64,000 nt of DNA, taken from assembly GCA_008828725.1 (NCBI GenBank), contig MEHQ01001076.1, forward strand, positions 248,001 through 312,000, given 5' to 3'. How positions within the stretch are numbered: the first letter of the stretch is position 1; each line of letters opens with the position of its first letter. The notes below the pieces were generated by a model. That model saw only the letters and a program-made list of their open reading frames with translations. It was not told where the DNA came from and did no database searches. Of this stretch, positions 51,944 to 64,000 are shown in pieces. The stretch is from Saccharina japonica (lineage: Eukaryota; Sar; Phaeophyceae; Laminariales; Laminariaceae). The translations under genes were made by a program, and so were the position numbers.

Positions 51944-52118
51944 GGGGCTTGGATCTGTTAACGGTGGAACAAATTAAGATATGCATATCTGGAGTTTATC
52001 ATAATAGCGCTTGGTAAAAAAAAAAAATAAAAAAAAAATTTTTTTGTGGGGGCTTGGATCTGTTAACGGTGGAACAAATTAAGATATGCATATCTGGAGT
52101 TTATCATAATAGCGCTTG
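51944..52118. repeat. Local duplication around an A/T homopolymer, unit C
   Basis: A stretch of about 75 bases containing GGGGCTTGGATCTGTTAACG and TTTATCATAATAGCGCTTGG occurs twice, separated by a run of A then T (52017-52046). Units A and B have it once. Confidence 0.8.
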
Positions 52119-53512
52119 GTTAATAGACACAATGTAAACTACAAAGCCCTAACTAGCTACAACCCTTGAAGTTAATGCAACCTAATCAAAGTTTTTTTAA
52201 GGCTCGTCGTGATTATTTCATACCCCGTGTAGATCAACTATTGTCTCGCTAATGTGATTATCTGCTCCTCTCGAGCTACAATTCGAAACAACTACATTGT
52301 GGCCGACTGTCGAACTCTTCACACAATTGCCTTCGTTTAGCACAACCGCCTGTCTACGAGACGCCACAATCGCTGTTGCATGTAGCCGACGGAATGCGGG
52401 TGGGTCAAGCCGATACATACATGTTTTTCTGTTCCTTCATCCCTTTTACCCGACACAATAACGCCTGCTCTATGACATATCAGAGACAGGCCCCCATGCC
52501 ACCCTGGACCATTCTGCAGCATCTCATCCTGCACAAGAACGCACTACCGGTGAGCTCGATCGTCGCCATATATATTATTCAATATGATGTACCATGCCAA
52601 GTAATCGAGTGCGTGGGCCCTCGTTATGAGCTCGATGCTGAAGTCCGAGCATCCAAGCCCTAAGCATACAAGCCCTGAGAATGTATGTAACTAGACCCAC
52701 ATATATCACGCGGTACCGTCGAAACAGAAAGCAAGCAGATGACAACAGTGGTACGTACAGCTGATTGATGCAGGATATACCAACCAGTTGCTGGCGAATC
52801 CAACAAACGGCGTATGTTGCATAGCCGGGTGCGTCCCTCGCTATGAATTATGGGCAGTGGATTCGCGACACACAAACGTTTGAGGTTTAAAACAATATTG
52901 CAGGCGCCACACCGGACCTTGATGGCGCATACACAGATGCTTTCGAAACCTGGTATATGTTAACTCCAACGTGCGCAAATTACCGTTGCTTTCTTGGCGC
53001 TTGTGATATAGCCCCCTCCGGCGAGAATATTTGGCTTCGGATAGTTTGAACATGTTAAAATTTCTCCAGCGTGAACAGTACACCAATCGTTTCTAAATCA
53101 TTACACTCCAGTGTAAAATGCGCTCTCTGGGATACCACACCTCCTCCAATTTCGTCATTCCCAAGCAAACTCGTTTTGTGATGCATATCCCTGCATGTGC
53201 GTTCTTCGTTTTTGTACTGCGGTCCATACGTCCCTCTGAACGGTCCTTTCAATAGCAAACAAATGACCTACGGAGACATGACCAACACACTGAGAAATAC
53301 GCATAAACCGTGCCACATACAATATACCTTCCGCTCTCATGCTTTCAGGACCCAGCTCTAGGATGTTGCGTGCTCGACTACTCCACCCGACGATGATACT
53401 ACCCGCCGTGGCCATAAAGACTAACCTCCAGAAGCCACATTTACTCTATCACTCGCGATAGACACCCGGTTATATATGTACAGATTTTATGGGCGCTCAG
53501 ACCTGACGCTTG

Positions 53513-53632
53513 GGCTAAAGTTCCACCATTTGAGCCAAACGTATTGCCTGCTGTGAAGTGGTTCGGCTAATGTTCCACCATTCGAGCCCAACGTATTGTC
53601 TGCTGTAAAGTGGTTAGGCTAAGGCTCACCCG
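53513..53632 (+). repeat. 52-bp tandem repeat upstream of gene copy C
   Basis: Counterpart of the repeats before copies A and B, with the same unit length and the same distance to the gene. The final partial unit reads GGCTAAGGCTCACCC as in B, in line with the B-like character of this side of unit C. Confidence 0.65.
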
Positions 53633-53898
53633 ATATGTCCCAATGTACGCCTGCCCGAACCATGCAGTGTCTACAACGACACACGTCGCAGCTGCCGCCC
53701 TTTCACAACCAGTCCCAGTCGGCAATATATTCAAACATATTCGTATGCGTGGCTGACAGAGATTGGGAATATATACATCGACAATGTATCGTGTGCTGTT
53801 CATGTGGATGTTCTCCCTCCTTGTCCTCTTTTTGTTTTCACATCAAATTACAGCATTCTACATTTGCACTGCTCTCACATATTTACGGCGCATACAAG

Positions 53899-56884
53899 AT
53901 GGTGCGATTTGTTGCTTTGATCACGGCTTTGGTGACTCTCGGTGTCGCGGCTGGCGCCCCGGTCCCGTCTACCAAGGGTGAGTGCACGCATTCCTTTCTG
54001 TATACCATAATCGAAGAGGGAGGGGGAATGTACTATATCGTGCACGGCCGTAGTCGTATGACGATATACCCTCGCATCAATGCCGAGACGCAGCACGTTG
54101 GGTTTTCACCAATCAGGCAGACATTGCTTGCACCAAGCGCGGAGCGTCGTGAGGTATTGGGCGAGAGCGGGGGGTGCGTGGGGGGTCCTTAGATTAAGGA
54201 TGAAGGCAAAATACGTATATCGTGCCTATGGTCTGAGAAGGTTACCCCTGCCACCTCACGCGAAACCGTTGGTTTCCTTGTCTTTTCTGTCGTGTATATG
54301 CATCTCCGATGACAACTATCTATCGGCCGAGTCTAGGTGAATCTTTTTTGCGAATAGTATCACGGACGAGCAGCAATCGTAGTATCAAATTGCAATTGTA
54401 TCAGTCCACAGGTCGAGAGCAGAGCTCAGACGAAAGTTGTCGCATCAGCTGTAAGCGCCGGCAATGCCAAAGGACCTCGCCTGTGACCTGTTGCGCCTAT
54501 TCTGTAGACGACTGTTCTCCCCGCTCAAGGTTGACCAGCTGTACTTCAATTAACCTACACGATCGCACAAGCACTGCACTGTGGCATTCTCGTCGCGATA
54601 GTGCTAGCCACAAGGGTAGCTAACGGTCTCATACACTTCCTACATCCCTGTATTCCTGCCGTCGCACCCTCTACGTTTCACCAGCCGAAGTTGATGCCGA
54701 CCAGGGCCTTCACGGGAGGCGCACTAGTTCGTACTACAAGGTATGGAACATCACGAGTTTGTAGTATTGGTGCAGTATGCATATGTATACAGCAACCTAC
54801 CCAATAAAATTTTGACAAGCAAAAATGACAACGGAAAGAGAAGTACGCTAAAACCAATTTGTTCGACTTAAATCAATCACTCCTAATAATAGGTACAACA
54901 CCTCCCGGCGTTAAGGTGGCACACCTGATTATTGTTTTGCCATCCCGCTGGTAATCTTAATAATCGCAATGCCGTAGGTGATCTTATGTTCCCCTGATCC
55001 CGGCTATACTTATATAGAGAGTATACATTGGGACTATCTCATATTCCAGTAACAACATAAAGGGCGTGTTTTTCCGTATCGAGAGCCCCTGTCATTAATG
55101 TAAATTAAGGGCAAGACCGGATTATTGGGCTCTGTGAGCAGTACGGGGTCGTCCCTCCCTTCTCGTAAACGTGATACATGTTTCTGCTCTACAGTACGTG
55201 GATGCTGGGCAAACTAATACCGAGCATGTGGCTTCGTCGACACCGAACGTCGTTTAATAACTTCGTGAAGGAAATGATGGGTTGCGAAGCAAGCCACGAG
55301 AGGGATCCATCTGTGCATACTCAAGGAACACCCTCTATATAGTACGCGAGAGAAGTTGTACGAATTCATCGTTTGTCGTCGCCAAGCGTAGGTGGTCGAA
55401 ATCAACATACGGTTACAACTACAGTAGCTAAATTGTTTCAGGACGGCGAGTACTGTTGAAGAGTCTTGCTGCAGCAAATAGAGACACCAAGGCCAGAGGC
55501 AGAATGCGTAGGTGAAACAATAAAATATTTTGATGACACCGCCAGGTCACGCGTTTAACATGAAAAGTGTACCATCGGGCTGCTCAGAACTTTCTTGCCG
55601 ATATGGTCTGAACTGTACAAGTACAAACTGTTTGATTCTAGTTCCCGGCGCATCTTCCTCGGGACGGTTGCCGAATGCATCTTCTGTTTTCTGACTTGTC
55701 TGCTTGAGGATGATCTCAAACGCTGAGAAATACTGCAAACATGAAATGTGCCCATATACAAAACTCCTGACCCCATAGTCACTACCTGGTGTAGTGCCGT
55801 GTATGTAGAGTCTCCTTCAAGGGAGGATGTTCTCTAACTGAAATGTAATGCATCCAGATGTATGCGCTGTGTTGTACAGTGCCGCGCGGGAGAGGCGTTG
55901 CGTGATAATTTACTAAAGCGCTCTCGATCGGCCTGGATGTCTGTGATTGTTCAATTGGTATCAGGAGGTGATGGCCCACACGACCGACATTGTATTCAAA
56001 CTTGCGTCAATCGCGGACACGGACTCCAACACGCTCATTTTTCAATGTGTTCACCCCCCGCAGAAAGTCTACTGCGATTCCTACGACTGTCCTTACGGCT
56101 ACGACCACGTCGATGATGCCGACGATGTGAAATGCAAGAACTACAAGTGCACCAAAGACCAGTGCTGCGAGAAAGGTGAGACATGTCCCGAATATAACCG
56201 AGACAAGACTGGTGCTGAACGATTGCCACGTGAACGTCGAAAACCAGTACATTATTCCGTTAGTTTCACGATGCGGTGTATTTATCAAAGAGGATCAAGT
56301 GAGTTTCATTCAACCGCTGCGATTGTTGCTGTTAAGAAACACTCGTAGTACCATCTGAATTTGCATGTGCCGCTGCAACAACCCTCGTCTTCGGCATTGT
56401 TGTGTCGACGACAGACTATGTCTACTGCGACTCCTACGACTGCCCCCACGGCTACGATCACGTCGATGACGCCGACGACGTCAAGTGCAAGGACTACAAG
56501 TGCACCAAAGACAAGTGTTGTGACAAGGGTGAGACATGTCTCGAATATGACACACACACGAGTGTTGTACTCTAACAATGTTGCATACATATTGGTAAAC
56601 ATTACATTATTCCCTTAACCGGCCTCAGCGGTATGTCCACGCAGTATGTCCATGAAGTAGGATCATAGAACATTGTTTAATCCTGGCTATAGGTAGTGCC
56701 CGCCGAGTGTACAAGCTGATACTGCGTGTGCCACCGCGATTACTCTTCTTGATGATGTCTACGTCAGACTATGACTACTGCGACTCCTACTACTGCCCGG
56801 AGCACTACAACCTGAAGAAGGACGCTGACGACATCAAATGTTCCCACTCCGGTTGCACCAAGTCCAAGTGCTGCGACTACCACT
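53899..56884 (+). CDS. Secreted three-module cysteine-rich protein, array copy C (exons 1-4)
   Basis: Seen: exons 53899-53977, 56068-56175, 56415-56528 and 56768-56884, same lengths and phases as the other copies. The predicted protein is identical to that of copy A. Exon 1 and its upstream region look like copy B (for example CCG instead of CCT in the APVP segment, and the same sequence before the start), whereas exons 2-5 with their introns are almost identical to copy A. Inference: this gene is a recombinant of the two types, with the switch inside the long first intron. The stop is completed by the last exon at 57565. Confidence 0.82.
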
Positions 56885-57564
56885 GTGAGTCGTACGTTTG
56901 AGTAGAGGTTCCAAAATGTGTTTTGAAGTATCGAATATGTGTTGTATCCCCTAGAGGAGAGATGGAAAGGGTATACTGTGTTCGTTGCATTACGTACTTT
57001 GCGGCATATTATTATCTCAGAATGCATAGTCGACGCTTGACTTCCACTGGTGCTGACCCCGTGGACAGCCCTAAATGACGCCGTAATCCTGTCGAAGAAA
57101 GTAGTTAGAAATACGATACCGTCTTCACGCCATAACCTCGCTCTTGTTTAAGAATGCGACCACGCCCGGTGTATCAATCGAAGCATATCATAAGTACAAC
57201 GTCAAAAACCAGGTAAATTTATAGATTAGCTAATGCATATCATCAGGGAAGTTAGAACGCAGGAATGTCATCTCGATCGAATGGTAGTTTGACCGAGGGC
57301 CGCATATTTGGAATTTCAAACAATGGACATGTTCTATACACAGGGTTGTTTCTCAATTAAGAGTGCACATCACATATAAGCAGTCGGCGAAATCTCAGGT
57401 AGAACCACGACGCGCGAATAGTAAACCCTTGTCACTGAAATACCCCCAAGGGCTGCCTTCATGTTGTAGGCAGTCCTGACGCCACGAAGATATATTCGAA
57501 CAACCTGAGGCCAGCGAATCCTGCTAATTCGTATATGGATATTCTCCACTTTTTTTCTCGACAG

Positions 57565-57701
57565 GATACGACTCCTTATCGCAGCTAACATTTCAAGAAG
57601 GAAACGACGTCAACCGCCAGGGCCACGACAACAAGATATGCACAGTGGCGTACGGAGTTGCTCTCGGATGCGTCAAGACGTCTACCAATAAAATCATATG
57701 A
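57565..57701 (+). other. Last exon of copy C: former C-terminal coding exon
   Basis: Appears identical to the last exon of copy A, including the AATAAA at 57687-57692 and the TGA at 57699. It lies in the block that is almost identical between A and C, so it is not independent evidence about selection. Confidence 0.5.
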
Positions 57702-57928
57702 TTTTCGAGATAATTAATCGTCAAGCGTTTATCGCAGCATCTAGAGTATATTTGATTGCACGTATCGCTCACACAATTAAGTTTGCAGGCAATTATTAAT
57801 AGTATATCCGTCTTTCACGTGCCTCTGACATAAGCCGTGTAATGGATGATGAAGTACCCAACGAAGTTCCTCTCTGTATTGGTGCATTTTTTTAATAGAG
57901 TCTGGAGAAACACGTGTTCTCTTTGACA

Positions 57929-58618
57929 CTAAATATTCGGCGACTCGCTGGAGAAGATTCGATTTTTGTCAGGTTGCACGTAAACAGATGCCAGATAACT
58001 GACACTCGTTGTCAGTGTCAGATACCCTTCAACACTGTATTGGAACTGTGCTAGCACCTCGACCGGCCTTTCGGTACCGGCGACACCATTGCTATGGAGG
58101 TGTGGGTCTGAATATGGTCCAGGATCTGTTTGATTGATTGTAGAGCCGTAATCCAGGGTGTATGTGTTAGTGCCCCCCTTGCATCTCGTAGTGCTGGTTA
58201 CACTGGTCCCCCGGGTAGATATTCCGTTGGAGGACGCTTCAAAGGTTCTCTGGTACGTTGCGTGCAACTCAGTTCCGATCTGTTCGAATTCGGTGATATG
58301 GATGGACGTATTCCGTTTAAAGGGTGTACCCAATTCGTCAATCGGCGAAGGTCTATCATATATTAACCTAGTCGGGTGTCTGCGCGTTTTGTGGGCGGTG
58401 TTTAACGATGACAGCGTTGCGGCTTCAACAACCCGCAATACCAAGACTGCCTTTTGGCGTGTAACAAGACCCAACCCCGGGCACAATAATACATACCTGA
58501 AGCGCCATTGCATGTGACATCCTGTCATACAGCGATCTTCGTCAATGCTCGTTTGCGGTGGTTGCTTGCTAGTATATATGTCCGTATCAAGAGCGCATCT
58601 CTCGCACGCATGGCACAT
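57929..58618 (-). CDS. Doubtful minus-strand reading frame downstream of gene copy C
   Basis: Identical to the frame at 22151-22840, inside the block that is nearly identical between A and C, so it adds no independent support. Confidence 0.2.
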   Translation of the reverse strand: MCHACERCALDTDIYTSKQPPQTSIDEDRCMTGCHMQWRFRYVLLCPGLGLVTRQKAVLVLRVVEAATLSSLNTAHKTRRHPTRLIYDRPSPIDELGTPFKRNTSIHITEFEQIGTELHATYQRTFEASSNGISTRGTSVTSTTRCKGGTNTYTLDYGSTINQTDPGPYSDPHLHSNGVAGTERPVEVLAQFQYSVEGYLTLTTSVSYLASVYVQPDKNRIFSSESPNI

Positions 58619-60432
58619 TGCCTTGTTCGAGTGTCAGTGAACGACAGCTCTCATGGTTGCGGGTATGCGACTGCATGCGTTGGACTGCGCTTTCAATGCC
58701 TTGCAGGCGTTCATCTGCCGTTGGCACTAATTGTACTATGCGCGCGCGAAACTTGCGTCGTTCTTATGATCAACGGGCGATACAAGACAATCGTTGTGCG
58801 AGTCATCGTGTGCACAGTGTGCCGGGAAATGGGTATGCTCTCTTTGGGTAACCTTGTTGCGTATATGATTGTGATTGCGACTACGCTACCGAAGACACCT
58901 GGATCGCTATATACTAGCGTCGATACAATGGCCGTGCTGTTGCACCACTTGCCGGAGGCTTTTCATTTGTTCTGTTCGCACCCATAGAGATATGGCATGA
59001 CTAACCTATTGAAAATAACCTAACCCTAAACCTTAGGTTTCGGTTCGTAACAATCACTTCTGTACGGCGTCGTCGGGAATGCTAGTAGGAGGACACACCG
59101 TGTGTGTCATGTCGGTTGACAAGTGCATTATTTAGGGTTCGATTGGTGTTGACGATTTAAGTGGGGCAAGTGACCAGCGCGCACATACCCTAGTCTAAAT
59201 TAAAACAGAGGCACCCGGAAAGATGTACTGAACACAACGATCGCTTTATGGGTCCTTATTGACACTAGCTTCCTTCTTTTCAGTCCGTTCAAGGATGCTT
59301 ACAACTAACTGATGGGTATCAACAACAGTTGTTGTCGTATAACACATATAAAACAGACTGCAGTACAACAGGATATTTACACCATTGCGCAACAGCACTG
59401 AGCACCATACAAAATATCCGCAAGCAAACCAATCGACGCAACGCGTCCTATCTACTTACAACTTGAAGGCGGCCAGTGCCGTGCATTGAAAACGACTAAC
59501 ACAAGTTATACCTGTCAAGGTCATGGGTGTGCTACCAATTGTCATAACTAATGTCGTTTGGTCATCGATACAATGCTATGGCATATAGTAAAAAAATGGT
59601 TCCTCAAGAAAGCATCCGGGAACGTTACTGTGGGTCGCCAAAAAAACGACCCGTATTACCCATATACATACATACAGTCGTAGGTGCGAACAAGGGCAGT
59701 TTCTTCGTGGTCGAGATCGGAATTGTGTGAAATATACCCAGTATAATATCCGCAGTAGTGCAGAAACTCCGGTATGCTGCAAACATTACTCGCAGTAAGA
59801 GAAGTGTTTCGAACCCTGATGTACTTCCAGAAAAATCGAGGGTCGACAATTGAGGCAACGCATGGTACAGACGTGGGGTTACAACAAAGATAAAACTACA
59901 TGTAGTGAACATAACTTGATGGGCGTACATAATACACCAGTATGACGAGGAGTACTTAGAGTCTCCGGAATGAACCATAAGGCGAGCTATAGCATGCCTG
60001 TATGATACCCGGCGATGCATATGTGTTTGTCGCAGCTCGCATATATATAGGCATTGTTGTTGTTCTCAAAGCAACTGATCGCGAAAACACCTGTCCGTGG
60101 TGACATGACAGGCTCCAAAGGCTCTGGAGTAGAAGACAGCCGCAGGGTAACAAAACACACACAAAATACAACGTGTAACGCAGCACGGTATACATCATAA
60201 CTGCACACCGTTTATGTCAACCAAGAAAAGGAGGCAAACGGGGAAAAAGGGAAGAAGGGGAAATATGGAAACAAAATGAACAAAAAAGAGAAAAGTGACG
60301 ACCCTCACAGTGAAAAACAAAAAGAGCCAGGATCCACCACCCAAAAAACAAAAAAGAGTTACGAGTATCTAACCAACGCGGGGACAGCTACAGTAGTTAG
60401 CTTTATTACTGCACGCGAATTCTAGATGAAAA

Positions 60433-61183
60433 AGGGCAATAACCAAAAACGGGTATACCCGGTCGATTTTCACTCAAAAACGGGTACAGCCTGGAATCAA
60501 GTAAAAAACACGCCCAGCGAGCCACGCGATTGGCCAAAATAAAATTGTACCCATTTTTGACAGATACTGTCCCGGGTACGACCGTAAATGCCTATTGTGC
60601 TTGGCTTTCAACCGTTTTTGGTTTTTTTTTTTCTTTTATCCACTTGCCCACAGTGTGCCTCGCTCTCCACTGCGTCCGAGGCCGCTCTTTCGTTGTTTCA
60701 TTTTCTTCGAAGCTCTTTCACAATTCACTTGAACTATAACCAACCATTCTACGCACCTGGGCACGTACGTCTTCGGAGTGATACGACCATCCACCTACGT
60801 ATGATACGACTGGTGTATTTTTACTGTATTCGTAATACGACTGCTGCTGTAGTATAGGTGTATTCCAGGTACACCCTGAGAACAAGTGTAACACACATGT
60901 TTGCCGCCAGAACCCTCTGCCTCTAAACACCGCCGACCCCTGACCCTGCTCTCGACCCCCCCCGGATCTGAGCCCTCCAAACATGATCTGGACACGTGTA
61001 AGTGTATAGTTAGGCGCCAGCAAGTGTGCCCGGTTGTCACTACCCTCCACAAACGAGAACGATGTGATTTTGGCCAATCTATCCCTTGATGGCTCGTGGG
61101 ATGTGGTGTTTTGACTCGATTCCATGCTGTATCTGTTTTTGACTCCTACCGGTGCGAGTGTACCTGTTTTTGGTTATTGCCCT
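60433..61183. mobile_element. Terminal-inverted-repeat DNA element, unit D
   Basis: Counterpart of the element at 24655 and almost identical to it, including the same right-arm substitutions. It lies in the block shared closely between the A-B and C-D boundaries. Confidence 0.7.
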
Positions 61184-61524
61184 AAAATTTATATATAGCT
61201 ATTCTCGGTGCAGGTTTCCAGGTACGCGGTATAATACATGATTTCCGTCGTGTTTTTTACGGTATGTCACAAGTTCGAGAGTGTCCAAAGCGAACTAGAA
61301 ACACATCCCCACCCATTAAGTTCACATCAGCTGCAAGCACGGGCTGGACGATTAGGATATCTTCAACGGTTTTGTCGACTGCTGTTGTTTTTCTATGCGT
61401 GATCTTCGACGCCTATGTATAAGTGGGGAACCTTAGTACGAACTCAACGATACATTGCTTCGTCGCCAGCAACAAAGAAACAGGCATATACAAGGTTTAC
61501 ACTGGTCATGTAATGACACACTGC

Positions 61525-61682
61525 TGAATATTCGACGTATGACACATGGCGTGCATGGTTGAGTTGCGACAGCTTTCGTTTGTACCATGATATTATTAAG
61601 TACTGAATATTCGACGTATGACACATGGCGCGCATGGTTGGGTTGCGACAGCTTTCGTTTGTACCAGGTAATTATTATGTAA
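61525..61682. repeat. 79-bp tandem repeat, two units (D)
   Basis: Counterpart of the repeat at 25748; units at 61525 and 61604. Confidence 0.65.
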
Positions 61683-62245
61683 ACACCTGGTACATGATTA
61701 TGGGTGGTGTGCTCGAACCAAGACATACATCATAGTATGAACCGTAAAAGAGAAGTTGGGCAGCAGTGCCCCTGACACATCTGTAGCTATCACGCGGCCG
61801 TCAGGGGGCCGCGGCCACCGCGGCGCAGGCTGCATTTTTCGTGTTGTTCGACCTTTATGGGGCCTCCATGATACATTATCATGTAAACAAACTGCTGCTC
61901 TACGGGTTAGACCGCAACAACGCACGGAGCTATGCCAGGCCGCAGTTAACATCGTATACTTCATGTACGTCTACTGTATTGTAGACAGTATACATTTACT
62001 CGAGTATACAGGGCGGACAAAAGCACCGGCAGTACACTACTGTTTTTTACTACGTTTAAATATGCATTTACCGTGGGTAAATTAGAGCAGCATGTACATC
62101 GAAACTTGTTACATTACAACTGGTGATACATTCCGGTACGTATGGGTCAAAATACATACACAATATCGTACTGCACTGTAGAAAACTACATATTTGACGC
62201 TACGAAGTTCCCAGCATTATATACCCTTAATTGTCACCTAAAGGG

Positions 62246-63718
62246 GGCATCGGCTGCTTTGGTTGGCTTTCCCGTAATGCTGTTGTTGCTGTAGTAGGGC
62301 GTGGTGAATATTTCAAAACATCCGTCCGTATCCGAAATGTATTTATTTTTCGTGACATGCTTTGCAGAACTGGGCAAACTCAGCGGGACGCCGTTCCTTT
62401 TGACCTGAACAAATGATGGATGCCGAGGCGAAGCCTGGGTGAAGAGAGATACGGAGGTCGAACTCAGTGTCTGTGACGAACGTATTCGATGGCATAGCAA
62501 GGATGTTTGTTTTGCCACAGGCTTGCGGGGCCCAATGCGTAAAAGCACGGCCGTGGTCAAAATATATTACTGTTATATGTACGGGCCTTATGTTTATGAC
62601 ATTCTAACTCGTTCTTGACCGATAAACGAGGAAATTCGCTACAATGCCCACCTTGGAATATATCCAGCGTCTCTCCGATACGCCCCCAGTTCGAAACGTC
62701 TCTTGTTCACACACATAGTTCGAGTGTTTGCCCACAGTGTTCGATATTTGTGGAGTTGTCACTCGTTCGGTGATTTGCATAAATTTCATTTGGAGCTACT
62801 TCATCTGTTCGGGATCCTCCAAGTTTGGCTGGGCGGCAAACTGTTGGACTGCGCAGGGGGGGAAACGATTGTTTTTAAATGCATGCCTCTCTTAGAGTGA
62901 GGCAAGTTCTTGCGAAAAATATTATGGTCGACTCCGTCGCTTTGCAGGCATGAACCGTCTGCGATTGGACGAAAATCCCTAACTCGACAACCAAACCAAT
63001 CGCGTGGGGAACATCTTCAATGTCAGGCGAACTGTTGGCTGATCTTTGTCGGGAAGACGCACACACTGCGGTTCGAGCGACGTTGTTTGAATCGCACCCT
63101 TCTTGCGGCCACATTCCCTGATACTCAAGAAGACACACACGGGTATGTCCCGTCTGCGGGTTGTTGAACTCACCGATTGTCCGTCTCACACGTTAACGTT
63201 TCCTTTTACTTTCGGACGCAAGTTACACTACCGGCGATACTACCATCGCCGTGTTGGGGCCAAGTCGGGCGCACAATAGACAGAAGTATCGTAGGAGTAA
63301 AAACAAGCCCACGCGTTGTCGTCGCATGTTATATTTATCAGACATCCAAAATACACTCAGTTGCCTGTGCATACAGAACTACACCAGTAGAATCGTATGG
63401 ACCTGGACCGCCAAACATCCACACATAAAGAGAATGACGTCCGGAATTCACATGCAAACATAGTTCACCCGACACCAGGCGCCATGTTTCAGCCAAATCA
63501 ACCAAGTGGGAATGGTGAATGCCTCCTTGGCACCAATCACACCGGTCATGCACGTTCCCCCCGAGGTATGTAGTTGCCAAACATATTACTCGGTAAATAA
63601 GCTCGGCAGGTCGGTAAAATCAGTGAATATACCGGCCGGGAAAAAAACAACATTCGCGCTAAGTTACTCCAGCAATGTACAACCATGACTTTCAATATAG
63701 TGGCCACCTCTTAAGAAT
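62246..63718 (+). repeat. Segment R in unit D
   Basis: Version without SINE or MITE. It has a deletion of about 30 bp near 62394 relative to B, and small indels that interrupt the frame seen in the other units. Confidence 0.6.
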
Positions 63719-64000
63719 TTAAATGTTGTGTCTGATATGCAACGATGTTTTAACGCGCGATTACCCAGACTAAGGTAGCTTTGGCGGGTTTTACAATACG
63801 TCCGATTGACAGGCACACCTAATCAGACCAACCACATGCATACTAGCTCTCCACATAATGTGCGTTCGTACCACCCATAAGGTATACGTCTTCCTCCTCC
63901 AAACTTGTCACCCATTTGGCGAAATCAGGCGAAATCAACGAGCAAAGGCCACAAGGCAGGCTTGATAATATAATGGCGGGTCAACAATATCATCGTGTTT

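Larger units (their letters stand above)
40935..59536. repeat. Tandem array unit C
   Basis: Third full unit with gene copy C. It has two insertions of its own (410-bp foldback element at 41761, 1.17 kb insert at 49977) and a short duplication near 51.95-52.12 kb. It is a patchwork: B-like in its middle, A-like from about 55.7 kb to the end. I see no supported coding in 45450-49600 or 52150-53500. Confidence 0.85.
59537..64000. repeat. Tandem array unit D (5' part, cut by window end)
   Basis: Begins with the same sequence as the other units. The first 1.7 kb is almost identical to the start of unit B; after about 61.3 kb it diverges. It contains the inverted-repeat element and segment R. The gene would lie beyond the window. 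Confidence 0.8.

Noticed and set aside
1-64000. LTR retrotransposon, Polinton or other virus-like element
   Set aside because: I found no long terminal direct repeats of that kind and no reverse transcriptase, integrase, capsid or polymerase motifs.
1-64000. CRISPR array or bacterial operon
   Set aside because: No short repeats with regular unique spacers; introns and SINEs show that the DNA is eukaryotic.

Overview
The window is eukaryotic nuclear DNA. It has GT-AG introns, tRNA-derived SINEs, short terminal-inverted-repeat DNA elements, a (CATA)n microsatellite and very little coding sequence. I cannot name the organism. A protist, alga or early-branching opisthokont-type genome would fit, but nothing in the sequence decides it.

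Almost the whole window is one large tandem array: unit A 1-23758, unit B 23759-40934, unit C 40935-59536 and the start of unit D 59537-64000. Units are about 17 kb once later insertions are removed. Each complete unit carries one copy of the same small plus-strand gene (A 18113-21106, B 35110-38180, C 53899-56884, with a last exon at 21787, 38870 and 57565). It has a signal-peptide exon followed by three exons, each coding exactly one six-cysteine mini-domain of pattern C-x4-C-x14-C-x4-C-x4-C-C, all in phase 1. The predicted product is a secreted, disulfide-rich protein of 139 residues. By eye, exons 1-4 differ between A and B almost only at silent sites, while the last exon has mainly replacement changes. 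Joining exon 4 to the last exon makes a TGA at the junction, so the old C-terminal exon seems to have become 3' UTR.

The rest of each unit is non-coding and repeat-rich. Order in a unit: a possible minus-strand relic region at the left edge, a 740-750 bp terminal-inverted-repeat element (B, C, D; site empty or vacated in A), a 79-88 bp tandem repeat, a 1.5 kb segment R with an eroded reading frame, a (CATA)n tract, a SINE, a 50-bp repeat, a 52-bp repeat upstream of the gene, the gene, and a doubtful minus-strand reading frame downstream. Unit-specific insertions help order events: in A a SINE next to R, a 211-bp retroposon with 16-bp target duplications and a 700-bp TA-flanked element; in C a 410-bp foldback element and a 1.17 kb insert with internal tandem repeats.

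Two structural points need care. Unit A holds two identical 2054-bp copies (4052-8159) followed, across a single N at 8160, by an inverted copy (8161-10214); this may be an assembly product. Also, unit C is a mosaic: B-like up to about 55.7 kb and nearly identical to A from there across the unit boundary to about 61.3 kb, so the gene in C joins a B-like first exon to A-like exons 2-5.
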